The notes beneath the pieces were generated by a model. The model was given only the letters and a program-made list of their open reading frames with translations, made no database searches and had not been told where the DNA came from. Shown in pieces: positions 34,507 to 45,941 of a stretch of 64,000 bases of DNA. Position numbers and translations under genes: made by a program. Positions within the stretch are counted from its first letter, which is position 1, and each line of letters begins with the position of its first letter. The DNA is taken from the NCBI GenBank assembly GCA_009809945.1, contig WTPW01001074.1, positions 70,726-134,725 on the forward strand, given 5' to 3'. Source of the DNA: Gigaspora margarita. Lineage: Eukaryota; Glomeromycota; Glomeromycetes; Diversisporales; Gigasporaceae.

Positions 34507-35515
34507 TTGAAGAAATTAGCACTAGGTGGGTGGAACCCACTCATCACTCCTAAGGATGCCCAAGTTGGTCAAGATGACATGAATAGGGAGATTAGAGATT
34601 TTTTGCAAAACGAGAGGAGGGTATTTAATAAGAGAAGATTACTTGATAGAGAAATAGAAGAAACATATCCCTATTCAACAAATAAAAAGTGCAGAAAAGG
34701 AAAGAAAAATTAGAAGAAAAAGAAACAAGAAGGGAGTCACTAAAAAAAAATGGAAAAAAGAAAGTGGAAAAGAGATAAAGCTCACATGCAATAATATTAA
34801 TAGGCTCAAAATGAAAGGTTGGAAACTCAAGAGCCTGCTTAATTGAGCAGAAGAAGAAAGTATTGCAATAATAGGAATAACAGAAACGAATATGGCAGAA
34901 AGAGAAGGGTACTTTCTAGCGTATAACACAAGTAAGAAGTATAAAGGATACTGGTCGAGTGCTGCAGAAGAAAAGAAAAAGGGTTCAGATATTGGGATCC
35001 TAATAGAAGATCAATGAGAAAAGCACATAGGTGCAGAGAAGAGAGTAAGTGAATACATGATAGAGGTCACGTTATTCCTAAAGTAGATGGAGTTAGCAAT
35101 AATAGGAGTATATATGCCGCCAAATAACAAGATTGCCATGAAAAAACTCCAACAAAGAATTGTAGAAGTTGTTATCAAAAGGAAAAATCAGATGCAAATC
35201 GCTATCATAGGTGACTTTAATCACACAGCAGACAATATGCTAGATAGAATGCACTTTCAAACAGTAAACTACAAAAGGCTACCAGTTTTCGACTGGCTGA
35301 AGAGGCAAGATTTCAGAGACACTTATAGAGATTTGCATCCAACAGACCAGAAATACAATGTAGTCAAATGAGGAAACCGCAACTAGAATTGATTATATAT
35401 AGGTGTCCAACAGTCTGGTGTCTGGGCTACACAAAGCAAAAAGTGAGGAAGCAACAGAGGTTACAGAAAGTGATCACAAAATAATAACAGCAGAAATATG
35501 GATAGCCACGTGACA
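34507..35515 (+). pseudogene. LINE ORF2 start: APE-type endonuclease, broken
   Basis: The domain nicks target DNA to prime reverse transcription. Landmarks in order: CNNINRLKMKGWKL (about 34786, conserved Asn), IIGITETNM (34870, catalytic Glu), GSDIGILIEDQ (34985), AIIGVYMPPNN (35095), AIIGDFNHTADN (35200, Asp-x-Asn), TRIDYI (35385) and SDHKIITAEI (35470, the SDH signature). All catalytic residues are readable. Stops at 34844 (TGA), 35015 (TGA), 35084 (TAG), 35361 (TAG) and 35400 (TAG) fall where Trp is likely, and one frameshift lies near 35355. The frame at 34507-34713 just upstream may be the ORF2 N-terminus. Confidence 0.75.
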
Positions 35516-37760
35516 GTACAAACAAGTAAGGCTAATATCAAAAGGAAAGGTCATGTGAAAACAGTTTATCTGTACGATCAAGTGACAACTAAAGATTGGG
35601 AAAACTATGCATACAAGGTGCAGAAGCAATTAGAGAAAAGAAATACATTAACCCTGATACAGCAGGAAAAACAAGATGTAGAGAGGCAAATTAGAAGAAT
35701 AAACCAAGCCTGGGTCATAATTGAGGTGGCTATACTAAGAGGAGCAAACAGGCATATACCAAAGAAAAAGGTATACAATACAGCAGCAAATAGAAAAAAC
35801 AGCCAAAAATCTCAGCTGCAAGGACAGTATATTACCGAGATTCAAAGGCTAATCAAGTACGCAAAAACAACAAGAGAACAAGCAGTTGCGGAAGAAGAGA
35901 GGTTAGCAGTTAATGACAGAATAAGAATACTAAATAAGAAGCTAAAGGTAAATCTTCCAAAGCTATACAGGCAATAGTCTAACGCATGGATTGAAGATAT
36001 AAAAGGCTGGCAAAAGATTTTACAAGAAAGAAGAAAGACAGAGTGGGAGCAAGAGCAAAGAAGGCAAATTGAAGAGAATATAGACAAAAGATGCACAATG
36101 ATCAAAACCAATCAAGGGAAAATGATAGCTAGCTACTAAATAGACCATACAAAAAACTAGTACTTGATAGGTATATGGAACAAAAAGAAAAGGAGTCAGT
36201 ACTAGAGATAGAACCAGAAGCAGTAAAAAGAGGTATAGTAGTACACTACAAAAATCAATTTAGGAAAAAAGCAACTAGGTTGGAAGAAAAGTCAGAAAGA
36301 TGGAAAAAACTGTACAGACCTCATAAAGACATTGATGAGAAATGGTATAGTAAAGTAGAAAAGGAGATAGAGCCAGAAGAATGAAAGAAGTATTGGGAGA
36401 GCTGAAAGTAGGAACTGCGCCAGGAATTTCTGGTATAAGCTATGTGTTAATCAAATGTGCAGGCAAGAAAAACAAGAAATCTTTAAAGGTCTCGCAAACT
36501 TATGTATCCAAACAGAAGAAATATCGGCAAAGTAGAAAATAGCCCAAGTGTACCCAATAGTGAAGGATATAGAGTGGGATATAATCTAAACAATATCCAC
36601 TCGATAGCACTAATTGAAACCTTCAAAAAAGTTGTAACAAAAGTTATAACAAGAAGACTTGCTAAAGTGTTTGTAGAAAGAGAAATTCTCAAGGGACCAA
36701 ACTATGCAGGGCTCCCTGAAAACTCTACAGAACAGCCAGTACACATACTAAATATGATAATGGAAGAGGCCAAAGAGAAAAATAAGGAGGTATGGATACT
36801 TCTACAGGACATGAAGAAAGCGTTTGACTCAGTGCTATAGAAAGTCTAGAATTAGTACTCCAAAGAGTCAAACTGATAGAGCATACAATAAAATATGTCC
36901 TAAACCTTTTCCACAAGAGGCAGCTTAAGATAATAACAGCCTATGGTCTAACTGAAGAAATAATAGCAGGAGATTGAATAGATCAGGGGGAGGTAATATT
37001 CCCACTAATATGGCAACTATTTTATGATCCCCTGCTAGAGAGAGTCCAGAAGGAAAAAAGGCTAGACTACACAGTGATGCAAAGTACAAATCAAGCAACA
37101 TACTGTAACAATATCACAAACTACTAGCAAGCGGCAATAGCATATGCCGATGATACAACCTAGATTACAAATAGTAAAGAACAATTGTTGGAAATAATTT
37201 CATTAGCTGAAGAATTTTTCTGAGCAAATGATATAGAAATAAATGGGTCCAAGCAAAACTGGTAGTGATAAATACAAATACCAAGCCAGAAGAAAGAAAA
37301 GTACTTTTCAGAAAGAGTACTGTAAAAGAAGAGCCAAGAAATAAGATCGTAAGATCGTTGGGAATCTGGCTAAATAATATAATATAAGAAAAGTTAGTGA
37401 AAAAGAAAGCAAAAGGCATCATAAGTCAGACAGTAAGAGATCTAAGGTATAAAAAAATAACATCAAGCCAAATTGCATACATAAACAATATGGTAATAAT
37501 ACCAAAATTGAGCTATATGCTACAATTAACGAAAATGTCAGAAAGAGAGTTAAATGAGATATATTAGCTGATACTATAGTTAGCAAACCAAAAAAGTAAT
37601 TTACTAAGAACACTAGAAAATTGTATAATAGTGCACAAAGATCTTGGTAGCTGCAGAACACTTCAGCAGGAGATAACAGCAAAACAAATAAGTGGGCTGA
37701 TGAATAGATTAAATAGATGGGATAGTCTTGGTCAGTTAACAAAGTTAAGAATAACCAAGA
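35498..37760 (+). pseudogene. LINE ORF2: reverse transcriptase, broken
   Basis: A spacer rich in Arg and Gln (35498-35977) leads to RT. Motifs: GTAPGISGISYVLIK (about 36400), KIAQVYPIVKDIEW (36540, after a TAG), ILKGPNYAGLPENST (36690), the catalytic LLQDMKKAFDSV (motif A, 36800), IDQGEVIFPLIW (motif B, 36980) and AIAYADDTT (motif C with the YADD box, 37140). A thumb-like region follows to about 37760 with SLGIWLNN and IPKLSYMLQ. The block is in three frames, with shifts near 36130, 36480, 36590 and 36830. Stops at 35975, 36533, 37125, 37161 and 37221 fit Trp positions; the one at 36976 instead fits Gly. Confidence 0.85.
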
Positions 37761-39268
37761 TTGTTAGAGAGAAGGTATAATAGAAGATGTATGGGAAGCA
37801 GACAGCCTACTATGTAACGAAGCTTGCTGGTATGACAACCTGGCCTGTCTAGTAATTATAAAAGAAAAAAACCTGGGGATAAATGTCCAAACAGAAAGTA
37901 AGCTATGGACAGTGTTCAGGCATGGCACTAGAATACAAGAACTTGCAAAGAAGCAAACATGAAAAAAGAATAGTGCCAAGATAGGAGAGGCTGGCCTAAT
38001 CTATATAAACCAACTACTCAAATTCGATGCCAAAAGAATGATCATGTGGCAGCAATACAAAGGCTACTGAGGCTTGTTGAGTAAGGGTAAAAAGGCAGAA
38101 TGGTTTAAAGATGTAGAAGCAAAAGTCCTAGAATCATCAGATAGTAGAGAGGTTAAAGAGTCCTTTAAAACAGGTAGCAATAATACCCAGGTCTTGAAAG
38201 TAGAGTGGGAGAAAGTTTCGAAAGACAAGAGAAGAAAGGAGTAGATAGTATATGGTCCTCAAGGAGGAGAGAAGAAGGTGGGTAAGGTAATAAAAAAGAA
38301 AAAAAGAGAAATACTAGTAGAACATTAGCAGACTCAGTACTTAGATAAGAAGATAGCAACAGAGACTAATATATGCAAATGTTGCACAAAAATAGATGAT
38401 AGAATAGTAGAGAGTAATGAGTATTGTCAACATTGAATTAGTTCAAATAAAAAGATAAAGGTAATACCTTAAGCATTAGTAGAGAAGAGGAAAAACAAAA
38501 TAAAGACTTCGCTAGGTCAACTAGAGAAAAAGATGAAAATAAAATAGTAGAAATTGATAAAAGAGAATTCAGAAGCCTAAAGATGTTAGCAGAACTAGAA
38601 GTAAAGATTGTCAAAAGACAAAGAATAAGGAAAAAGTTGAGGAGGAGATAGTACTAATGCTAGAAGGAATAAGATAAGAGACAAAGAGAAGTACATAATA
38701 TACACAGACAGTGCAGTTAAATTGAAGCCCAAGGAAGATGCAACATGAAGAAACATGGGTCTCAGATAGGTGCAAACAAATGAAGCACAAGACTGGTCAA
38801 AAGAAGAAATAGCTTTAGGGCTAAAAGGATGGCCAAGCTCGACTCTAGCAGAATTAGTAGCAATATGGGCTGCCTTGCTAACAACACTATTAGAAAAATA
38901 GATAAAAATATATACAGACAGCAAAACTGCGATCAGAAGTATAAGAAAAGGCTTGCAGCATATAGAGAAAAGCAGATTCTGAAAATGGAAAATGTGATAT
39001 AGATAATGAAAACCGTAGACCTGTGCAAAATTAAAAATTTTTGAGAATGGAGCTAATTAAAGTTAAGGGTCACAGCAAGGATAAATGGAAGGATCGAGCT
39101 GATGCTTTTGCAAAAAAAGGCGTGACAAGCAAAAAGATAATATATACAGAAGAGATTAAATGTAAAGAAATAGAATTTTGCTTGGAGTGGAAAAATAAAA
39201 AAATCAACATACTGGCACATCTACTATGTAAACTAGTAACAAATGCTAGAGTAGGAGCAGAGTTATGA
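37761..39268 (+). pseudogene. LINE ORF2: linker and RNase H domain, broken
   Basis: The linker (37780-38400) includes CNEACWYDNLACLVI, WQQYKGY-stop-GLLS and a small Cys cluster CKCCTK (38365). RNase H follows: IYTDSAV (38700, first Asp), STLAELVAIWAAL (38840, Glu), KIYTDSKTAI (38910, second Asp) and KVKGHSKDKWKDRADAFAKK (39060, His and last Asp). All four acidic positions and the His are readable. Stops at 38068, 38242, 38326, 38767 and 38899 lie at likely Trp codons. This domain removes the RNA strand after first-strand synthesis. Confidence 0.8.
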
Positions 39269-39275
39269 GAAACAA

Positions 39276-40375
39276 GAGCAATCAAGAGCTTAGAACCTGA
39301 GACAAAAACCACATCGTACAACTGGGCATACTTCTGGAAGATAATGAATTCCTCAAAAGGAGTGTGCTGTAATACAAAAAGGATACCATATATTCCCGAA
39401 AATAAGCTACTCCGAAAATAAGCAACCCCCCTGATTTTTTTCAAAAATCTCAAAAAATGCATTAGCAGTTGCTACATATAAAAGTCTAAATTTTACTAAG
39501 TAAATCTCAAAAGTGCTATTAAGTAAACTTGTTCAGGACATAAAAATACACATACAGTAAAAAAATTTCATGTCATTTGGACAACTTTTTATTAGTACGT
39601 TTTTCAATTTTTCAAAAAATTCAACAATTCAAAAATCAGCAACCCCCCATTTTTTCGTGTAATTTTTGCCCCAAAAAAGGTTGCTTATTTTCGGGAATAT
39701 ATGGTAAGCTCAAGAAGGAATGCACTAATAAAGTGTATAATGGAGAAGCTTCCTACATTAGAAGAACTCAACAAGAAAAGACCAGATATTTATATGATAG
39801 CAGAGTACCAAGTATGTCTAGACAAGGTTAAAGAAACACAGGCACATTTTGCATCTTGCAAAGGGCAGACAAGTCTGTGAAAAAGAATACAGAAAGTAAC
39901 TATTGCAATGGCATGGAAGGGACTAGAAGAAGAAGAAAGGCTATGAGTTCCACCATATGTACTATATATAGCTTTATATGGGAAATCAGAATTAGAAGAG
40001 GTTCAACAAGAGAAGCACTCATAAAAGGTTTGATTCCAGAAGACACACACACGAGGTTAACGCAGCTATTAAAAATGAAATCAAGGAGGAAATTTGTAAG
40101 TACAGTAGTAAAGACAGCTTGGAACACTTTTTATGAACAAGTATAGAGGATACGATATGGAAAGGTTAACGAATGGGAAAGGGAAAAAAAGATAACAGGA
40201 AAAATGAAAAGAAGAATAAAAGAATGAAAGAGGCCAGCTGCCAATAGAAGGCCAAAGCAACAGTGAAAGGAAGAAAAAAGAAGACAGCTAGAAAAAAAAG
40301 AAGAATGTATAAAAAAAGAAGCATTGAAGACAATGGTAGGGCTTGTCGTGGAAAGGAAAAGATCCTTCTACTATG
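39276..40375 (+). pseudogene. LINE ORF2: C-terminal Cys/His tail and 3' end
   Basis: When the MITE at 39386-39704 and one TA are left out, the frame runs on through IKCIMEKLPTLEELNKKRP and CLDKVKETQAHFASCKGQTS, a zinc-finger-like CX10HX3C. The same element occurs in LINE 2 (CIACDD...HLSTCKGY, about 43735). A basic Lys/Arg-rich tail follows. TGA stops at 39878 and 39944 fit Trp. The 3' UTR starts near 40380 and contains a hairpin pair CTCAATCTGAGA. Confidence 0.65.
39386..39704. mobile_element. Family B MITE nested in the LINE
   Basis: Near-perfect inverted ends CCATATATTCCCGAAAATAA and TTATTTTCGGGAATATATGG, flanked by TA at 39384-39385 and 39705-39706. It is the cleanest example of this family's ends in the window and is younger than the LINE that it interrupts. 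Confidence 0.88.
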
Positions 40376-40560
40376 AACTTTAAGTAGTCAGACGAGCAGT
40401 CTATCTCAATCTGAGATAGTGCAGCAGGTTGCACTTAGGTACTGTCTGGGTGACCGGGTGATGCTAAACTTAAGTATTAGGTAGTTCTATGTAGTTACAA
40501 ATGTAATTTCAAGAATCTTAATAAAGTATTAGCATGACTGCTTAAAAAAAAAAAAAAAAA

Positions 40561-40575
40561 GAGTTAGTATTAAAT
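40561..40575. repeat. LINE target-site duplication, right
   Basis: GAGTTAGTATTAAAT directly after the poly-A tail, identical to 32341-32355. Confidence 0.9.
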
Positions 40576-40745
40576 TAATTTAAAATTAGAATCTAAAGTA
40601 GCATTGCAAAAGAAGTATTTTTTATTAAAAATACAACAGGGATATTCTAGTAAAATTTTGAGAAGTATAAAAGAAGTACACTATAGAGCACTGTGCACTA
40701 TTTTTTAAATTCCAAAATATAAATATATTTATATATGAATGATAA

Positions 40746-41265
40746 TTAATTGATAATCTGCCAGTCAACTGGAGAGTAATTAAGTATAATGTGATGCAAA
40801 TTATATATAAATATCACAGTATCACTACAGGTGAAATGTGGTATGCTTTTTATCTAAAAAAAAATTTCTAACACATGTTCACTAATTGATAGTTGTAGAG
40901 CTTGTTGAGACACATCTAGGTGGTTAGTCATCCAAATCAGCTTAGTAGATAGCGAAATATCATTACAAAATGATTGGCCAACTATAAAATCTCTATATAA
41001 ACAATATTTTTTTATATAGAGATTTTATATAGTTAGCCAATCATTTTTTAATGATATCTCTCCATTCACTAGGCCAGTTTGGATGATCTAACCACTTTTA
41101 AATGTATTTCAATGCATTTTACAACTTTCAATTAGTGGAAATCTATTATTAACTTAGTTAAAAAAATTTTTAAATGAAAGCACTTGACATTTTGCCTATA
41201 GTGATTTTTATATATGATCTGTATCACATTACACTATGATCACTCTCTATGGATTATCAATTAAT
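40746..41265. mobile_element. Hairpin MITE, family A
   Basis: Ends TTAATTGATAATC and GATTATCAATTAAT are inverted. The inner palindrome has GATTTTATATAGTTAGCCAA and TTTGGATGATCTAACCAC, matching the element at 4254-4911. No coding. Confidence 0.7.
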
Positions 41266-41351
41266 TGTAAAATTTGTATATAAAATTTTATAAGTAATTA
41301 CTAAATTTTAAAAAATTTTATATATAAAAAAATGAAAGTTCTGAAAATAGT

Positions 41352-41365
41352 TTAAATAAATATAT
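41352..41365. repeat. LINE 2 target-site duplication, left
   Basis: TTAAATAAATATAT, repeated at 44827-44840. The word is AT-rich, but its position beside both ends of the element supports it. Confidence 0.65.
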
Positions 41366-41569
41366 AATCAAGTGAATCACAAGCTTATATATAAGATTAA
41401 ACTCTGCAGGACCAGAAGCAAAGATGTTGAAAATACATTTTTTACAAGGCCTATCACTAGGAAGAGTTGTAGATATTACGTTGGACTCCCAATTTAGTAA
41501 ATGCTTATGAGGCCTCTGGAAACACAATTTAACTTGTCAAACTATAGATGAAGCATCCAAGCATCAAAT

Positions 41570-44346
41570 AAGTTTTAAGCCAAAAAGTGTCAAATGGAAA
41601 ATAATAGGAGAAGGCCCAACAATCCTAGAGCTAATAAGCTCCAAACTCAACTTCAAAGCAGTGAAAGCCTTAGAAAGACTCAATCTTTTCTATACTAATC
41701 AGCTTATTCTCCAAGATGGCACAACACTAGCAACTTGGGGCCAACTCAATCTTATTAAAAATGCAACAAGAAAAGAAATGAAACCAATCTGGTTCAGATA
41801 CCTAGAATCAATAATAATTCAGGATACAGCTACAAGAAAAATAAAAGATAACCTTGGTATTAATGCAGATCTGAAAAGACTAGCTATTCCTAATCTACAG
41901 AAGCTCTCAATTGATTACAGAGTTAAAGACTAGGTAATAGCAAAGGAAATAGATAGTGAACCCACCTTAGATCACATAGTCAAAAAAACTCTAAATCAGT
42001 ACTCATAGAACATTAGAAGGAATCTGCCATCAGATTCCAAGCCAAAGCAAACTTGAAAAGTGTTAAAAGTGCTCATTTTCAATAGACCCATTACTAGAAT
42101 CTTGTACTTTAAGGCTAAGCAAAGAAAGAATACTGGGCGCTTTCTCCAAAGGTGCTCTGGAATCTCTAAATAAAATAACCAAGATCAAATTCAATTTGTG
42201 GCAAGGAGTACAAACAAATAGCAAAGCAATCCCGAAAGCACACTCCTTGGTTTAAAAGAACTAGAGTCCTTCAAAATTGAATTGATTCAAAGACAACATT
42301 TTGACAACAAATTAAGTCTCAAACTAATAGAGGAACTAAGACACAGTACACATAGAAATAAAAAAATTATCTGCTTCTACACAGATAGTTCTCTTTTTGA
42401 GACAACACCAGACAAACCAGAGAAACTGTCTATGGGTGCAGTATAGATTCAAGTCAATGAAAATGAGACCCAAGTCATTGAACAAGGCATGTGTAGAATC
42501 AGTCTGGAATTGCTAGCAATTCTGATGGCACTCTAAACAGTTCCAGAAAAAAGGATAGTTAGAATTTTTACAGATAGTGAGGCAGCAATAGCAGGAATCC
42601 AAGGTGGATAGAATAGTCAAACAAATAAGTAGTGGACCAAACAAAAAAATAGTTCGATTATATCTAGAATTATAGAATTAATGAGCATTAAAGATTTAGA
42701 ATTAGAGCTAAATAAGATAAAAGAACATAGCGGAAACAGATAGAATAATATGGTGGATAGTATTGCAAAGAAGGATACTCTGGACAATAATGTACCTATA
42801 GCAGATTTCCAAGATGCCCCAAGTCATAGTGTATCGATTCTGAGAAAGAACTACCTAATAGACAGCTCTATATAGAAAATGCTTCAAACTATTAAAAAAT
42901 TCACAATAGAAATAGAATGGCTTTACTCTAGCCAAATCCAAGGCTTAGAAAGCAATAGGGTTCCACAATTTGATTTGATCTTCAAATATTTGAATCAAAT
43001 ATTTGATCAAATTCAAATTCAAATTTGACTATATTTGATTTGATCAAATTCAAATCTGACCAAATTTGATTTGATTTGACAAATATTTGATTTGATTTGA
43101 AAATTACTATTAAAAATTCAAATTCAAATCAAATTCAAATCCAAATATTTGAATCAAATCAAATTCAAATCAGGATCAATTTGATTTGATCAAATTCAAA
43201 TTGACCCAATNTGCATAAGAAGATAACAAGCTTTGAACTAGAAAACAATATTACTAGGGTTCCGCAATTTGATTTGATCTTCAAATATTTGAATCAAATA
43301 TTTGATCAAATTCAAATTCAAATTTGACTATATTTGATTTGATCAAATTCAAATCTGGTCAAATTTGATTTGATTTGACAAATATTTGATTTGATTTAAA
43401 AATTACTATTAAAAATTCAAATTCAAATCAAATTCAAATCCAAATATTTGAATCAAATCAAATTCAAATCAGGATCAATTTGATTTGATCAAATTCAAAT
43501 TGACCCAATCTTTGATTTGATTTGAATTTGAGGAACCCTAGAAAGCAACCTAATGAATACCAATTATCTTTGGCCAAACTTGTGGAACTGACTCAAATCA
43601 TTATTAGAAGTAAGGTGCACAACACTTGCAAAAAGCAAAAAGGTAAGTACATTAATAAAATGCATTCACAACAAACTTTTTGTCCTGGCTGTTTTGAACA
43701 AAAGAAAACCAGAATTGTATGAAAAAGCTTGGTGTATAGCTTGCGATGACCAAATAATAAAAGTACAAGGCCACCTTAGTACCTGCAAGGGCTATAAAGC
43801 TAAATAGCAAGAAATCGAATCTCAAGTTTTTCAACTACTCTGGAATTTCTTGAAACAAAACTTGCAAAGGAAAATCTTTCTGAATAAGCTAATAAAATGG
43901 CTCTATGGAGAAACACAAGGGCAAAAGAAAGCAATTAGAGAAGAAATCATTAGAAAAGAAGACTGAACAAACTCTTCTAGAAGCTGGTATGAAAAAGAAC
44001 ACTATGTAGCAAGTACTTACCTTGTGGTTAGACCTATTGTGGAACTTATTCTATGAAAAAACATATGGAAGCTGAGAAGTGAAATGGTTATACTTTGGGA
44101 GAAAAGTATAGGTATAGAAAAAAAGGCAAAATGGAAATCCAAAAAAAAACTCAAAACAGAAAGAAATAAGAAAATGCTCAAGAAAGGAAAGGAGGCCCCA
44201 GAGCAAAAGAAGCTAAAAGATAAAAGAGCACCCTCAAGTAATACATCTAGCCAGGAAGAAAAGAGAAGAAAAATATACCAATTACAATTAGAATCATTAG
44301 AAAAATTTATGACCAAAGAGGTGAAACCCTTTTGGTTAAAAAAATA
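41570..44346 (+). pseudogene. LINE 2 ORF2 3' part: linker, RNase H, Cys/His tail
   Basis: The linker reads LNLFYTNQLILQDGTTLATW, continuing to PIWFRYLESIIIQD (41660-41930). RNase H: ICFYTDSSLFET (42372), SLELLAILMAL (42505), VRIFTDSEAAIAGIQ (42560) and NNMVDSIAKKDTLD (42745), covering Asp, Glu, Asp and the last Asp. After the MITE pair come CPGCFE and WCIACDD...HLSTCKGY (43680-43790), then a basic Lys-rich tail to a stop at 44347. Stops at 41931, 42006, 42444 and 42741 (all TAG) sit at likely Trp codons, and a TAA lies at 42534. Confidence 0.75.
42956..43540. mobile_element. Two hAT-like MITE copies in one insertion site
   Basis: The outer flanks are an exact 8-bp duplication GAAAGCAA (42948-42955, 43541-43548) around TAGGGTTCC and GGAACCCTA. 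Inside are one copy lacking its right end (42956-43210), an N, 44 bp of other sequence (TGCATAAGAAGATAACAAGC...) and a full copy from 43255. The copies are nearly identical. Either a second MITE landed in the first, or the N marks an assembly join of two loci. Confidence 0.75.
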
Positions 44347-44472
44347 GGCTTTTTGATATAGCCTCTAGTCAAACTCACGTAAGACTAGTATGGTAGATTG
44401 CAATTGATTCTTCTGAGCGAATGGAGTAATGTCGAACTTAGCAATAGAAAGTAGCGTTATATGTATATATAA

Positions 44473-44758
44473 TAGGGTTCTGCAATTTGATTTGATCTTC
44501 AAATATTTGAATTAAATATTTGATCAAATTCAAATTCAAATTTGACAATATTTGATTTGATCAAATTCAAATCTGGTCAAATTTGATTTGATTTGACAAA
44601 TATTTGATTTGATTTGAAAATTATTATTAAAAATTCAAATGCAAATCAAATTCAAATCCAAATATTTGAATCAAATCAAATTCAAATCAGGGTCAATTTG
44701 ATTTGATCAAATTCAAATTGACCCAATATTTGATTTGATTTGAATTTGAGGAACCCTA
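44473..44758. mobile_element. hAT-like MITE of TTTGAAT words
   Basis: Ends TAGGGTTCTGC and GAGGAACCCTA, with the same interior as 42956-43540. The flanks are ATATATAA-type words on both sides, compatible with an 8-bp duplication but too simple to prove it. Confidence 0.75.
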
Positions 44759-44784
44759 ATATATATAATATATGAGACTGCCTA

Positions 44785-44786
<2 letters not shown>

Positions 44787-44823
<37 letters not shown>
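44787..44823 (+). other. Poly-A tail of LINE 2
   Basis: An almost pure A run that ends the LINE before its right target duplication. Confidence 0.85.
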
Positions 44824-44826
<3 letters not shown>

Positions 44827-44836
44827 TTAAATAAAT

Positions 44837-45034
44837 ATATGCCTATATAGTATATTTTAATATGTAGAACAAGTTTACTAAGAGCATTAAGATATAGTTA
44901 ATTAGTAAAATTTTGAGGATCTTGATATTTTTTTAATAAAATGATATGATTCTCAATATTTTACTCATTAATTATATCTTTATGCTCTAAGTAGACTTGT
45001 TCTACACATAAAAATACACTATATAAGCATATAT
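44837..45034. mobile_element. 198-bp palindrome
   Basis: The arm ATATGCCTATATAGTATATT...GTAGAACAAGTTTACT is matched by AGTAGACTTGTTCTACACAT...TATAAGCATAT. The TAGAACAAGTTTACT word also occurs in the arms of the 55.1-62.9 kb nest, so the two are related. Confidence 0.65.
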
Positions 45035-45126
45035 TTACTTTATAATTTTATATTTTAAGAGGAATTTATTTTATAGCCTATAGCATTATAATGCCATAGT
45101 ACTATATTGCTATAGTTTTATAAAGA

Positions 45127-45400
45127 ATTTTTTTATTTTTTTCAACTTAGGCAGTCTTGCTAGTACTTTATTTCATTCAATACATGCACGAACACAAATG
45201 TAAGGTATATTACTAAACTACTGATATGTCTGATATTATTTCCTCTTGATGAACAAAAACAAATATGACCTGTTGCACTGACTTAAGCCAGGAACTTTTT
45301 TAGCTGCCTACTTTTAAACCTTCATCTTCTAGCTTTCTGGATAGAAGAATTCTGCTAGAAAAAAAATAATAATGGAACAAAAAAAAAAAAGGAAAATATA
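45127..45400 (-). mobile_element. LINE 3' end, minus strand
   Basis: The minus strand ends AATAAAGTACTAGCAAGACT then GCCTAAG and an A-rich tail, very like the 3' end of the LINE at 32356 (AATAAAGTATTAGCATGACT). The box TCAGTGCAACAGG upstream also matches its 3' UTR. No coding part is visible; a MITE (45421) begins just upstream. Confidence 0.65.
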
Positions 45401-45420
45401 CTAAGTGAAGAAAACTACTA

Positions 45421-45938
45421 CAGTGCAGGACACTTAGAGATGGCAATAAAATAGCTAATTTTTAAAAGCTAATAACTTATAATACAGAAAAAAGATATAG
45501 AAAAAAGGAAGCCACTGTTTTAAAGCTAAATCAATTAACTACAAAATAACAGCCTTAATTTTTTTAAAAAATTATTGTTATCAAGTTATTAGAGTTTAAA
45601 ATTCTGTATTTTTATATGAATAATCCAAAAATGGAACATATAAAAAAAATTTTTTTATTGGATATAAAGAATAGGTGTTTATAATTGCAAAACAATAATT
45701 TAAAATATATTTTAATAATAAATATTGACTTGTAATTTAAGTTGTAATAATATAAATTTATATAAGTATTTTTTAGGCATATGGGTTTTTTTTAAGTAGC
45801 TAATCAAATTACAGAAAATACAACCAATCAAAATTTAGAAATTTATAAAATATCAAAAATCAATTATTTGAAAAATTTTAAAATTATTAAATTTTAAATT
45901 TCAAAATAGGACATTTCCATCTCTAAGTGTCCCTACTG
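45421..45938. mobile_element. TA-flanked TIR element, 518 bp
   Basis: Inverted ends CAGTGCAGGACACTTAGAGA and TCTCTAAGTGTCCCTACTG, flanked by TA (45419-45420, 45939-45940). The CAGT...ACTG ends and TA duplication fit a Tc1/mariner or pogo MITE. The interior is AT-rich without a transposase. Confidence 0.78.
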
Positions 45939-45941
45939 TAC

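Larger units (their letters stand above)
32356..40560 (+). mobile_element. Full-length LINE (I/Tad-like, APE endonuclease, RNase H)
   Basis: An 8.2-kb non-LTR retrotransposon between exact 15-bp duplications, ending in a poly-A run (40544-40560) after AATAAAGTATTAGC. In order it carries a 5' leader with the GCAAAAAAGTGGGGAATCCT box, ORF1, then ORF2 with endonuclease, reverse transcriptase, RNase H and a cysteine/histidine tail. The plus strand is strongly A-rich. It is dead: ORF2 alone needs many stop reversions and several frameshifts. A 319-bp family B MITE (39386-39704) inserted later. The perfect duplications and intact length say insertion is fairly recent, while the coding decay says otherwise (see findings). 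Confidence 0.92.
41366..44826 (+). mobile_element. 5'-truncated LINE (LINE 2)
   Basis: The 3' half of a LINE related to, but clearly diverged from, the one at 32356. It starts in the RT-to-RNase H linker and ends with GAGACTGCCTAAAATT and a poly-A run of about 38 (44787-44823). 5' truncation and 14-bp flanking duplications are normal results of target-primed reverse transcription. Three hAT-like MITE copies sit inside it (two joined at 42956-43540 and one at 44473-44758). Confidence 0.85.

Noticed and set aside
33036..39462. Many Leu/Phe/Ser-rich minus-strand frames looking like membrane proteins
   Set aside because: They are reverse-strand shadows of the A-rich LINE coding sequence and have no signal of their own.
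32356..44826. A changed genetic code with TAG and TGA read as Trp
   Set aside because: The LINE also has frameshifts and TAA stops, and the intact LysM gene ends in TGA. Mutation explains the data more simply.
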